Below, in pieces: positions 26,701 to 35,757 of a stretch of DNA of 64,000 nt; position 1 is the stretch's first letter; each line of letters opens with the position of its first letter. Made by a program: the position numbers and the translations under genes. The notes under the pieces were generated by a model. That model searched no databases. It was given only the letters and a program-made list of their open reading frames with translations, and was not told the origin of the DNA. Source of the stretch: Hahella sp. HNIBRBA332 (GTDB taxonomy: Bacteria; Pseudomonadota; Gammaproteobacteria; Pseudomonadales; Oleiphilaceae); NCBI RefSeq assembly GCF_030719035.1, contig NZ_CP132203.1, positions 2,356,001-2,420,000 on the forward strand, given 5' to 3'.

Positions 26701-29517
26701 CAGGCTATCCCGGCCGGGCGGCGTGACCGCCGTTTCTTCGACAGTCAGAGCCGCAGCCGGCGCTTGGTTCGTGGCCCCTTCATTCCAGGCCAATCCAGAG
26801 GCCACTATATACTCCGCCAACTGGCGGATAGTGGGATACTCAAACAGGATGGTCGCGGGCAGATATCCCGTTTTCTCTTTGATCGGCTTCAATAGTTCCA
26901 TGGAGATCAACGAGTCCACGCCCATTTCACTGAAGGGCATATCGCGCTCGATTTCACTGGGGTCGAATTGCAGCACCTCGGCGATCGCCTGCTGCAAGAA
27001 CGCTTCAGTGGACGCCTGACTGGCGACTCCGGCCTGAGATGCACTTTGCTCCGCCGCGCTGTCAGGCGACGGCTCGATGGAAGCTGCTTCCGCCTGGGGC
27101 CCAGTGTTTTGCGACACAGCGCCTTGCTGCGCATCGGTTCCGGCGAAGCCGACCATCACCTGCTGATCTTCGCCACCGTGGGCGTCCACGCCCTGGAATC
27201 CCGCCTGCAACATCAGACGTCGCCAACTGTCGCCGGACAGCAGTGGGCTGTTGGGGATGCGATAAGGGTCCTGGCTCAGCCACCAGCCGTCCGTCAGGCC
27301 GAAGGTCAACGTGGCGTAATCCTGACAGGAAGTGATTTCATTAAGCACGAACACGCCGTCGTCCGCCAACAACCGACGCACCTGACGCAGGGTTTCCGGC
27401 AGGTCCGAGGTGGCGTGGATGACGTTGGTGGCGATCACCACGTCGAAGGGCTGTTCAAACGCAGGGGGCTTCTCAATATTGCAGATTTTGTATTCCACAA
27501 AGGGATAGTCAGCGAAGCGGCGTCTGGCTTTGTTCAAAAACGCGAAAGACAGGTCGGTGAAGGTGTAACTGACGTTGTCCGGCGTCAGTTCAGGCAGCAC
27601 AAACTGAGTGGTGCTGCCGGTGCCGGCGCCGATTTCGATAATGCGCAGAGGACGTCCCGCCCGCGCCTTTTGCAAGTTGGCGACGATCCTGGCGACTACC
27701 TGATTGAAGTAATCCGCAATGGGATTGTCCCGGTACACCGGCTCCACCAGCTCAAAGCCGCCATCGGGGAAAATCACGCTCAATGGATTGGTTTCCCCCC
27801 GCAGAATGGCGGGCAGATTGTCGATGCACTGGTCCAGCAGCCGAATATGACCTTTCAGTTCTGGATAGAGGCCTATGACTTGCTCGCGGCCGGGTGAATG
27901 ACCCGCGTGAATACTTCTGAGCGCCGCCGCCAGCTTGCCAAACTTGGGCGCAATGGTTTCCGGCATGCTCACTTGACTCAAACGCCAGCGCGCGTATTCC
28001 TGCAAGGCGGCGGACATGGCCTCATTGCGGGCGACCAACGGGTCCTGCGTGCGATACGCAGGGATCAGCTCAGCGCTGGTTGCAGACGCGGCGGGTTCCT
28101 GGGCCTTGAGTTGGGGAGAGGTTTGAGCCATCACGTTTTGAGGCATTAGGTTTTGAACTGCGGTATGAGGAGCGATATGCAGGCGTTTTAACGCCAGATC
28201 AGACGCTTTCACCACGGTGATTTGCCGGCGCTCCGTCACCAGAAAACGTTCAATGACGGCGAGTCCTTCGTCCACTTCAATAGAGCCGATTTGCAGCTTC
28301 TTCATGCGCTCTCGGTAGGTCTCGGAGGCCACCACGCCCACCGAGCCCCAATAGCCCCAGTTGATGACCTTGCTGTTGATCATCAGTCCGTTGTGCAGCA
28401 AATCCGCGAAGGCGTCTTTCGCCACGCAGGCGGCGGTGTAATTGCCCTGCCCGGGGTTGGCGATATAAGACTGAATGGAAGAGAAAAACAGGCAGAAATC
28501 CAGGGTCCGCCCTTTCAACGCCCGCGCCAGATTGTAGGCGCCATGCACCTTCGGCCGCAGCACATTGAACAGCGTCTGCTCGGACATCGCCGCCAGCGAC
28601 GCATCCTCCAGCACCAGAGCAGAATGCACTACGCCATGAATCACGGCGTATTGGTCCAGCACCGTCTGCAATGCGGCGCGGTCGCTGAGATCGACGGAGT
28701 GATAATGCGCCTCGGCGGCGCCCAGATCGCGCAGTCGCATCAGCAGGTCGTGCGCCTCAGATCGACGTCCGAGAATCACCAGCCGCGCCTGATAGCGAGC
28801 GGCCAGATATTCCGCCAGCTTGCCGCCCAACCCGCCGGCGCCGCCGAGAATCACATAGGTTCCCTGCTGGCGAAAAGCGGATTGCGCCGGCCATGGGCTC
28901 AAGGTCGTCGGCTGCATGTCGGCGACGCCATAGCGCCCGTCCGCGATACAGACCGGCCTGCCCGGCAACGTGGGAAGCGGCGCACGCAACGCCTCCCGCA
29001 ACGTATCTGGAGTCAGCTTGTGCAGCGAGAAGCTGCGCACGGTCCATTCCGGCCGCTCTTTGGCCAGGGTCTGCGCCAGCCCCACATAGACGCCGTCCAC
29101 AGGATGGGTGACGCTCTCGAACAGCGGGCTGGCGACAGCTTTGTCCGTGAACACGTCCAGTTTGACCGCAGGTTTGTCACGCAGCGCTTTGAGCAGACTA
29201 AAAAAGGCGCTGACGTCCTCGTCCGGCACGGCGGCGCGCCAGGGAGTACGGGTGACGAAACACAGGCGCAGCGCGGGGTTTTTATCCACCGCCCGCGCCA
29301 GATCGTCAATGGTTTGAGGGTCCAGCAGGCGCACTTCCGCCTGGGGCGTATAATCGGCGATTTCCTCCCGTAGCGCTGCCTGCGATGGCGGAACAATAAT
29401 GACCCAGGGCTCGTCCGCCCCGGACGCCGCCGCTAAAGGCAGGATTTTCCATTCGGGAGAAAACACCAGCGAATCGATAGCCGTTTGAGAAATTCCGGCA
29501 AACTCCATATCCCTCAT
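23782..29517 (-). CDS. trans-AT PKS: KR-cMT-ACP-ACP-KS-DH (LkcC-like)
   Basis: About 1911 residues. Two in-frame ATGs compete (29517 and 29508); AAGGAG is only one base from the first, so 29508 may be real. KR (~220-400): GGAGGLGG, LED, FFSSIQS, GNYTAA. C-methyltransferase (~500-780): SAM motif IIEIGAGTGST (~626-636). Tandem ACPs: Ser869 and Ser974, both GVDS[LI]. KS2 (~1065-1480): Cys1230, His1365, His1403. DH (~1640-1900): His1647 with Asp1801 (LLDSGLQ) and YGAPLQG. The DH motif HxxxGxxxxP reads HRINSRAMAP, Gly to Ser. The KR-cMT-ACP-ACP half finishes the module started by the previous KS and DH. In lankacidin the equivalent protein is reported to act iteratively. Confidence 0.92.
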   Translation of the reverse strand: MRDMEFAGISQTAIDSLVFSPEWKILPLAAASGADEPWVIIVPPSQAALREEIADYTPQAEVRLLDPQTIDDLARAVDKNPALRLCFVTRTPWRAAVPDEDVSAFFSLLKALRDKPAVKLDVFTDKAVASPLFESVTHPVDGVYVGLAQTLAKERPEWTVRSFSLHKLTPDTLREALRAPLPTLPGRPVCIADGRYGVADMQPTTLSPWPAQSAFRQQGTYVILGGAGGLGGKLAEYLAARYQARLVILGRRSEAHDLLMRLRDLGAAEAHYHSVDLSDRAALQTVLDQYAVIHGVVHSALVLEDASLAAMSEQTLFNVLRPKVHGAYNLARALKGRTLDFCLFFSSIQSYIANPGQGNYTAACVAKDAFADLLHNGLMINSKVINWGYWGSVGVVASETYRERMKKLQIGSIEVDEGLAVIERFLVTERRQITVVKASDLALKRLHIAPHTAVQNLMPQNVMAQTSPQLKAQEPAASATSAELIPAYRTQDPLVARNEAMSAALQEYARWRLSQVSMPETIAPKFGKLAAALRSIHAGHSPGREQVIGLYPELKGHIRLLDQCIDNLPAILRGETNPLSVIFPDGGFELVEPVYRDNPIADYFNQVVARIVANLQKARAGRPLRIIEIGAGTGSTTQFVLPELTPDNVSYTFTDLSFAFLNKARRRFADYPFVEYKICNIEKPPAFEQPFDVVIATNVIHATSDLPETLRQVRRLLADDGVFVLNEITSCQDYATLTFGLTDGWWLSQDPYRIPNSPLLSGDSWRRLMLQAGFQGVDAHGGEDQQVMVGFAGTDAQQGAVSQNTGPQAEAASIEPSPDSAAEQSASQAGVASQASTEAFLQQAIAEVLQFDPSEIERDMPFSEMGVDSLISMELLKPIKEKTGYLPATILFEYPTIRQLAEYIVASGLAWNEGATNQAPAAALTVEETAVTPPGRDSLTEIMNQVRAVIADTMMMEPEDVEADTPFQEYGVDSIISLELIRPLKEIFGYLPATVLFEYPSLRQLSAYLATTVATSPSGETTPENTPAQVSETGEYAGNSGTDERDWDAQPSSDAPEKSLWRPGDIAIVGMAARLPKAQDVARFWENLRNGRDCTDVIPAERWKQEGFLTDAPLNGRGSYTNRGAFIDDVDAFDHVFFNLTPNEAARMDPQERIMLEQTYRSMLDAGYTRKQWAGSDTAVFVGVMNGDYAWHTPAQTTTAPATSLFWSMANRASYFFDWRGPSMAVDTACSASLTALHLACQALKNGDCEQAVVGGVNLITHPRHYELLCGLHMLSRSEQCKPFGANADGFVDGEGVVCLVVKRAEDAIRDKDRVYAFIKGSAINAGGRSNGYTAPNPDAQAALIGKALRAAGVSAREVGYVEAHGTGTELGDPIELRALSKSYGDAAPQSIRLGSVKSNLGHLESAAGLCGVLKAVLQMHHGEWVPSLHAEQLNPHLDFTQTPFLLNRERRVWDATAPRVSAVSSFGAGGGNAHVVIQGVAQASVDAAPRAARDSYVIPLSHHCNAGLQQTMDSLREWLLGRQVDMDALAYTLACARDHDCFRRALVCRDQADLIEQLGQDLQVVTAASRKEASGPLQEQPPQRLTRDNAERVAALYEAGGDLPWRDFYPQRRLAAVPPYVFIRHRHWIDSVESNFKGFTSLTQAHRINSRAMAPAAWTLSTLCESADDGGFANIMWKDKITDPQWVDVIEEGERTLFVGRGGYTQYCSAERTPDASAPANIAAVLARLGMENPPNPLQEMGAIPRRSQAQIYADFKQRGYDYGAPLQGIRWAQVKPGLVRALLQVDHDWGRLVSPALLDSGLQLAILAAGSGAESSGEGTVFMPYHLGRLVVKRLPDNEAVYGYCLERTSGQASKARRFDFYFTDRQGEVLILLEDMVSVVVRPDAEDDVDTRPRQVRPEPRFEVFDLS

Positions 29518-29523
29518 ACTCCT

Positions 29524-30381
29524 TTATTGTAAATGTGATGGTTTGACGCCCAGGTCAAAAACAGACAGCAAGGGGGTGTAGGCTTCGTCAAAAACAGTGA
29601 GGTTGGTGCGAAACGGAGACAGTTTCTCCGTCAGCACGAAGGCGCTGCCCAAAGCCTGTTCAGGCAGCGCTTGATGTAAGGTCAGCCGGCCCAGGGAATA
29701 TGGCATCAGACTCTCTCTGCGCTCGCCGATGGAAATCGCCATACCAGCCTGAAACGCGCAGTCCAGCAGGCCGGCCCATCCCAGAAAAACGCCGTCGTAA
29801 TTGCTCAGCCAGGACAGCGCCTTGTTGGACAGGCGCTGCACGTAGCTGATGCGTTGAAAGTAAGGACCGTAGACGATCCCCATATCGGCGAAGGCGGCGT
29901 AGACCTCGCTTCGCGGAAAGTGGTCCCGGGTCTCCGCGCCGACCTGACTGCGTACGCACAACGGCGTCGCCAGAGGATCAGCGCGCCCGGATACGGTTTG
30001 TGCGTTCAGGACGCCGCCGCCGCACACCTCGCCGCCGTGTGCAATGCGAAACTCAATGCGCGTCGGGCTGATCGGCGCCAGTTGCACGTCGATCTCCGTC
30101 TCCGGCGTATTGGCGAGAACCGGGCGCAGCCAGACCACTTCATCGACAAAACGGGTATTAAAATCCGGCCGCGCCCTGGCGACAGCGCTCAAAGCCAGCT
30201 CCAGATACACCACGCCAGGCAGGACCTTCCAGCCGCGCACGCGATGGTGTGAAAAATACGGATGATCGTCTCGCAGGGCGACGCGATAGCCATCGCCGGC
30301 AGGCAGCCTGCGCCAACGTCCTTGCGTGTCGAAAAATGAATCTCCGGCTCTAACGCTTATGCTCATCATCGGTCTCGCCAT
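29524..30381 (-). CDS. Free-standing PKS dehydratase (LkcB-like)
   Basis: Up to 285 residues, consisting only of a double-hotdog DH domain. The catalytic motif HRVRGWKVLP (HxxxGxxxxP) is complete, YGPYFQRI matches the YGPxF motif, and LLDCAFQAG supplies the DxxxQ aspartate. It is split from both the KS protein before it and the KR protein after it, so it would act in trans between them in the first extension module. The frame overlaps the upstream gene by 32 nt when started at 30381. In-frame ATGs at 30369 and 30366 are alternatives; AAGG touches the first ATG, so the exact start is uncertain. The gene ends 6 nt before the next start. Confidence 0.88.
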   Translation of the reverse strand: MARPMMSISVRAGDSFFDTQGRWRRLPAGDGYRVALRDDHPYFSHHRVRGWKVLPGVVYLELALSAVARARPDFNTRFVDEVVWLRPVLANTPETEIDVQLAPISPTRIEFRIAHGGEVCGGGVLNAQTVSGRADPLATPLCVRSQVGAETRDHFPRSEVYAAFADMGIVYGPYFQRISYVQRLSNKALSWLSNYDGVFLGWAGLLDCAFQAGMAISIGERRESLMPYSLGRLTLHQALPEQALGSAFVLTEKLSPFRTNLTVFDEAYTPLLSVFDLGVKPSHLQ

Positions 30382-33300
30382 CCTTAGCTGTGGTTTTCGT
30401 TTGCGCCAATCCTGTCAGGTTCTTGGCGTACCCCCCTGTCAGGCTCTTGGTATACCAATAGTCGCGTTCGTCGAATTGATAAGTCGGCAGTCGCATTTTG
30501 ACTGCGCCGGCGCCCTCATACAGACGCGTCCAGTCAACCTGAAGCCTCTTCAGATATCGCGCTCGCGCATGGGCCAATATTGCCGGATCGTTCAGCCCGC
30601 CGGGATCCATCGTCTCGTGCAGGGCCTGACCTTCCGGAGTTTGTTCATTTGCGGACGGACTGTGTCGTGGCGCGTGCACGCCGGCGTGGCCGGAACGCAG
30701 TTGCGTCAATAACTCATCCACCCCGCTTACCAGCCAGGCGTGTCGATACTCGAAATGTTCGCGCCCGCAGCTCAACGTGAAGGCCAGATCAAGCAAGCCG
30801 CTCTCCTCTAGTTCTGCGCGACGTTCGGCCACGAAGTGCGCCAGCGCCGCCATACTTTTCTGCAACGCGCTTTCGGTACGGGCGGAAACGGGAATCAGGT
30901 ATTGGTCATGGTGATTGACCGAACGCCGCTCCCGCCGCGGAGGCTCGGACAAGACCACGTGGGCGTTGGCGCCGCCAAAACCAAAGGAGCTGACTCCCGC
31001 CGTCAGCGGTTGCTCGCTGCGCCAGGGAATACTGTCCGCCAACACCTGAAACGGCGACGAGGACAGGTCGATCTCCGGGTTCAGTTGCTGGAAGTGCACA
31101 TTGGCGGGCAGCCGTTGGTGCTCGAAAGCTTTGATGACTTTCACCACTGACGCCACGCCTGCCGCCGGCTCCAGATGGCCGATGTTGGATTTCACCGCGC
31201 CGAGCCAGACCGTTTGTGCGGCATTGCCGCCGGTCAACTCCTGTAAGGCCCGCTTCAGCGCCGCCACTTCAATGGGATCGCCCAGGCGAGTGCCGGTGCC
31301 GTGGGTTTCGATATAGCTGAGCCGCTGCGCCAGTTCCGGCGTATAAGCGTCCAGCAACAGCCGATACTGGGCGTTGGGATTCGGCGCCGTCAGGGAATTG
31401 GCCTTGCCGCCATGGTTTTCCGCCACGCTTTCAATCACCGCGTGAATAAGGTCCCCGTTCGCCTGCGCGTCCTGCAAGCGTTTCACCAGAAAGCAGCCAA
31501 CCCCTTCCCCTCTTACGTAGCCATTAGCGCTGGCGTCGAAAGTGGCGCAACGGCTATCCGGGGACATAAAACGCCCCGCTTCCAGTCCTTCGTTGATCTG
31601 CGCATCCAGGATCAGATTGACGCCTCCCACCATGGCGGCGTCGCAGACCTGGGCTTGCAGATCCCGACAGGCCTTCACCAGTGCGGTCAGCGCCCCGGAG
31701 CAGGCCGTGTCCAAAGTAAACGAAGGACCGTTCCAATCAAAAAAACTGGAAATCCGGTTGGCCAGTATGCTCAGGGAATGTCCCGACAGAGAGTACGGCG
31801 TCTGTTTTTCGCCGTCGCGGGCCTGCAGTAACGCATAGTCGCTGCCCGTGGCCGCCATATAACATCCGATGCGGCCGCCGGATAGGTGGGATGGCGCATA
31901 GCCCGCATCCTCCAGCGCTTTCCAGGCGGCCTGCAGCAACAGGCGCTGACGCGGGTCCATCCTGGTGGCCTCAAGGGGGGAAATGGAGAAGAAGCGCGCG
32001 TCGAACCCTCTGACCGAGGAAATAAATCCCGCGCGATAGCCCGATAAAGACCGGTCCGCAGGCGCGGGGGCGATACAGTCCTTGCGGTCCAGCAACGCGC
32101 GCCAAAAGGTTTCCGCGTCGTCCCCGCCCGGTAAGGTGGCCGCCATGCCGACGATAGCCAGTCTGTCATCCCCGTTGCGCTCCTGGCGACGATCCATCCC
32201 GGACGTTTGCGATCTGGCGCCCTGCTGCGGCGACTGACGCTGACGGATTGCCCCAGCCACCTCGTTGATGGTGTTGAACTGATAAAACTCATAGCTGCGA
32301 AACGCAATATTGAAACGTTGTTGTATCGCCGCCGCCAGCAGGTTGTAACTGATGGAATTCAGCCCCAGCCATCCCAGGGGTTGATCAAGGTCAGGCGCGG
32401 CGACATCCAGTTTTTCCAGCAGTATGTTCTGTATCGCCTGCTGAATCCCCTGCTCTTGCGCAGCCGTTGGTCGCGGCGTCGGGACGACGGACGAGGGCTG
32501 CGTCATAAGCGGCAGCTCCGTCATCAGCGCTTCGCTCAGGAATTTGACGTCCGCTTTGCCGTTGGCGGTCAGAGGAATACGGCTCAGACGATGTAGCGCT
32601 TTCGGCGTCATGTAATAAGGCAAGGTGCGTCGACACCAATGCAGCGCCACGTCGACATCGAACCCACTATTCTCCGGAGCCCAGACAAAGCAACACAGGT
32701 GAGCTTCCGGCTTATGTCTGACCACGGTGAAAAAGGCCGCGTCCGGGGCGAACTCTTTAAGGCGGTGACTCACTTCGCCAGTGTCGACCCGATAGCCATT
32801 CACTTTGTACTGACTATCCCGACGACCGACGTATTCGATGTCCTGATGGGACAGGTAATGCACGATATCACCGGTTTTATAGGCGCGGACGCCATTAGGC
32901 AGAGTGATAAAAGCCTGCTCTGAGGGCGCGTTCAAATAGCCTTTGCCGACACACTCCCCCGCAATCGTCAATTCGCCCTGCATCCCTGGCGCCACGGAAT
33001 CGCCCTTGGCATCCAGAATATAGTATTCGCTGTTGAGCACCGGACGCCCCAAAGGAATCCGCCCCGCCTCCGTCACCCTGCGGCAACTGGCCCAGATCGT
33101 CGCCTCGGTGGGGCCATACATGTTGTAGAGCCGCCCGGTCTGTTGCAGCAGGTATTGCGCCAGTTCTTTATCCAAGGCTTCGCCGCCGCACAGAATGGTT
33201 AACTCCCCAGTCGCGCGCCAACCCGCTTGCTGCAGCATACGCCAGGTCGACGGCGTCGCCTGGGCCACATCTACCTTGTGCTGATTCAGCGCCTCTCCCA

Positions 33301-35392
33301 GCAATTCGGCGCTCAGCCGGGTTTGGTCGGACACAATATGCACTTCGCCGCCGCACATGAGCGGCAATAGCAACTCCAGAATAGAGATATCGAAGCTGAT
33401 GGGGGTTAGCGCCAGCATACGTTCACCGGGCTGAAAGCCAGGAACGCCCTGCATCGCCACGAGAAAATTGGCCAGATTGCGCGCGCTGATCGCCACGCCC
33501 TTGGGTCGACCCGTGGACCCCGAGGTGAACATCACATAGGCGGTCGCATCCGGGTGCGCGTCCGCCGCCAGAGCGTGCTCCAGCTCCTCTTCCGCGCCCA
33601 CCGACGCTGTCGTCGCCATATGGATAGACGTCTCGACATCGATAAGCGGCGCGCCGGGAAACAGCGCCGCCGCTCTGGCGCGCGTGCCGCCGTCCACCAA
33701 TATGACGCCGACATTGGACACGTCCATCATGTAGCCGAGCCGTTCATCCGGCAGCAACGGGTCCATGGGCGTAAACGCGCGTTGGGACGCCAAGGCGCCG
33801 AGATAAGCCACCGGAGCCGCCACTGTACGCTCCACAAATACGCCTATGGCGGAGGACGCGGCAGCGCTAGCTGAACTATCTGAATGCGCCGCGATGTCGC
33901 GATACAAGCGTCCGATGGCGGCATAGGTTTGACGGTAGGTCAGACTTGTCCGCTCATCACTGACAGCAGGCGCATTGGCCTGTAGTCTGGCGGCGTTCGC
34001 CACCCTTTCCAGAATACGTACTTGGGGCGCCGCCTCGTTGCGTTCGCCGCAGATAACCGGCGTCAAAGGCTGGCTGAGGCTGCATTCATGCAGCGGTCGC
34101 TCTGGCGATGCGGCGATATAGGCCGCGACTTTGACAAAGTTATCCGCCAGCGACGTCAAGGTTTCCCTGGACACAAAGCGGGATGACGAATCGAAGGACA
34201 GCAACAATTGCTCGCCATCGCAACTGTAGTTGATGGCGAGATCATTCGGACCTCCGGTATGCGGGGGCTCGGTCAGCTCCACTTTGCACCCCGCCATTTC
34301 CGGCGCCGCATAAGGCACGAGTCCGTCAGAGGCGTTCACCACCAGATTAAACAAACGGCCAGCGTGATTGGCGCGCGGGTCCGCCCACTCAATCAATTGC
34401 TGCGTAGGCGTGTGTTGATGCTCACGCACAGCTTCGCGCGCCTGTTTGACGCCGGCAAGCAGTCCGGCCCCTGATTGGGCGGGATCAGCCTTGATGAATA
34501 GCGGAATCAGATTGGTGTAACAGCCGTAGGCCTGGCGCTCGCCGCGGCAATTGACCGTATGGGCGATAGTGACAGCTTCTTCGTCATGTTCTTGGGTCGC
34601 TGAGTACAACCTGATGACTGCGGCGGTAACCGCGACGACATACTGGAACAAAGTAACGCCGCATCCTTCCAGCATAGCGCTAATGGAAGCGAAGCGCTCT
34701 CCATCCAGAGCAGGTTCGACGGCCTGCGTTCGCTTATTTATCCCCAGCGTTCGTTTAATAGCCAACGTTCGTTTAACAGACAGATACGCGCCTTTTTCCT
34801 TCGGCGTTTTGTAGCAAAACGGCAGCGGTTGAAACAAACGCGCGCCATGCAAAGCTTCCTTCCAAAAGTCGACAGACGACGGTGCAACCGGAGCGTCGCC
34901 GATGGGGAGAAACGATATGCCCCCCTCATCCCTGGCTTCGCCATGCCCGCCTTCGCGACGATGCCAATAGTCCGCAAATGTATTTAAAAATGGCTGATAA
35001 CACTCACCGTCAAACACAAGGTGACTGAACTCAAATTTCAAGCCTGTGATACTTTCATTTTCAATAAAACAAGCAAACCTGAACAGTTTGTCGCCCGCTG
35101 GATCAATCGGCTCTAAGTTACTCCATTCGGCTTTATCGGTAATGATATCCACCACTTTATCCGGCAATGGATTACATCCGACCAAAAGGCTGCCGCCTCT
35201 ATCTAAAAAATAACTTAACAGGCCATTAAATCCATTTAAAAGCACGGCTTTCAAAGCTCTGTTTAATGCCTGGAATTCAATGTTTCCAGTGATTTTAAAT
35301 TGGTAGCTTAATGTCAGACCTGGGTCGTCAGGGTTACGTCGATAGCGCAGCCACTGAAACTGTTCATAATGGGTTGCTTTACGTAATTTCAT
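30350..35392 (-). CDS. Hybrid NRPS-PKS loading protein: C-A(Gly)-PCP-KS (LkcA-like)
   Basis: 1680 residues. Condensation domain (~1-430): the HHxxxDG motif reads SHLVFDG with the key His124 and Asp128 kept. Adenylation domain (~455-950): core motifs FTSGSTGRPKG, NMYGPTEAT, YKTGD and the NGK lysine (946). Aligning to GrsA by eye gives the pocket D668, I669, L672, Q711, L734, G736, M758, I766, W767, K946, or DILQLGMIWK, a known glycine code. PCP: Ser1013 (GLNSI). KS1 (~1077-1490): Cys1231, His1364, His1406. Nothing upstream feeds the C domain, so it probably N-acylates glycine (pyruvate or lactate in the lankacidin family). It is the first gene of the operon, with a weak GAGAAAG site. Confidence 0.92.
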   Translation of the reverse strand: MKLRKATHYEQFQWLRYRRNPDDPGLTLSYQFKITGNIEFQALNRALKAVLLNGFNGLLSYFLDRGGSLLVGCNPLPDKVVDIITDKAEWSNLEPIDPAGDKLFRFACFIENESITGLKFEFSHLVFDGECYQPFLNTFADYWHRREGGHGEARDEGGISFLPIGDAPVAPSSVDFWKEALHGARLFQPLPFCYKTPKEKGAYLSVKRTLAIKRTLGINKRTQAVEPALDGERFASISAMLEGCGVTLFQYVVAVTAAVIRLYSATQEHDEEAVTIAHTVNCRGERQAYGCYTNLIPLFIKADPAQSGAGLLAGVKQAREAVREHQHTPTQQLIEWADPRANHAGRLFNLVVNASDGLVPYAAPEMAGCKVELTEPPHTGGPNDLAINYSCDGEQLLLSFDSSSRFVSRETLTSLADNFVKVAAYIAASPERPLHECSLSQPLTPVICGERNEAAPQVRILERVANAARLQANAPAVSDERTSLTYRQTYAAIGRLYRDIAAHSDSSASAAASSAIGVFVERTVAAPVAYLGALASQRAFTPMDPLLPDERLGYMMDVSNVGVILVDGGTRARAAALFPGAPLIDVETSIHMATTASVGAEEELEHALAADAHPDATAYVMFTSGSTGRPKGVAISARNLANFLVAMQGVPGFQPGERMLALTPISFDISILELLLPLMCGGEVHIVSDQTRLSAELLGEALNQHKVDVAQATPSTWRMLQQAGWRATGELTILCGGEALDKELAQYLLQQTGRLYNMYGPTEATIWASCRRVTEAGRIPLGRPVLNSEYYILDAKGDSVAPGMQGELTIAGECVGKGYLNAPSEQAFITLPNGVRAYKTGDIVHYLSHQDIEYVGRRDSQYKVNGYRVDTGEVSHRLKEFAPDAAFFTVVRHKPEAHLCCFVWAPENSGFDVDVALHWCRRTLPYYMTPKALHRLSRIPLTANGKADVKFLSEALMTELPLMTQPSSVVPTPRPTAAQEQGIQQAIQNILLEKLDVAAPDLDQPLGWLGLNSISYNLLAAAIQQRFNIAFRSYEFYQFNTINEVAGAIRQRQSPQQGARSQTSGMDRRQERNGDDRLAIVGMAATLPGGDDAETFWRALLDRKDCIAPAPADRSLSGYRAGFISSVRGFDARFFSISPLEATRMDPRQRLLLQAAWKALEDAGYAPSHLSGGRIGCYMAATGSDYALLQARDGEKQTPYSLSGHSLSILANRISSFFDWNGPSFTLDTACSGALTALVKACRDLQAQVCDAAMVGGVNLILDAQINEGLEAGRFMSPDSRCATFDASANGYVRGEGVGCFLVKRLQDAQANGDLIHAVIESVAENHGGKANSLTAPNPNAQYRLLLDAYTPELAQRLSYIETHGTGTRLGDPIEVAALKRALQELTGGNAAQTVWLGAVKSNIGHLEPAAGVASVVKVIKAFEHQRLPANVHFQQLNPEIDLSSSPFQVLADSIPWRSEQPLTAGVSSFGFGGANAHVVLSEPPRRERRSVNHHDQYLIPVSARTESALQKSMAALAHFVAERRAELEESGLLDLAFTLSCGREHFEYRHAWLVSGVDELLTQLRSGHAGVHAPRHSPSANEQTPEGQALHETMDPGGLNDPAILAHARARYLKRLQVDWTRLYEGAGAVKMRLPTYQFDERDYWYTKSLTGGYAKNLTGLAQTKTTAKDGETDDEHKR

Positions 35393-35757
35393 GAAACTTT
35401 CTCAAGCATTAAAATCCCTAATTTCACTTGATACGATGCCTACGCAAAGTTGCAGGGAACAACTAGCGACAAAACAACAGCCGAAGGAAACAGCACGCAA
35501 TCGCCGTTCCTCTCAGAAGCGTTGGAAATGTTTGAATGGCCTACGCCATCCGCGTAAAACAAGCCTACCAGCGCCAAGATAGATTCTAAGCACCTGTTTT
35601 TATTGGCTTATTTCACTGAGACTAAATTGCAGGCGGACGAGTGCGCCTTGGCGAAAATGGGAAGCGTACATCCATCACTTACTCTACTCCTCGCGGGGGA
35701 ACCCCAGCTTGATACCCTTCAAGTCACAATATTGATATGAGACTGTGTGCAAAAAAA

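Noticed and set aside
30350..35392. Loading protein as part of a siderophore NRPS
   Set aside because: Only one A domain (glycine), followed directly by KS and PKS proteins; no second NRPS module, no TonB receptor or Fe-responsive genes nearby.
35391..35582. A 63-codon rightward frame starting at the CATG shared with the NRPS-PKS start
   Set aside because: No ribosome site, basic low-complexity product, and it lies in the promoter or leader region of the operon.
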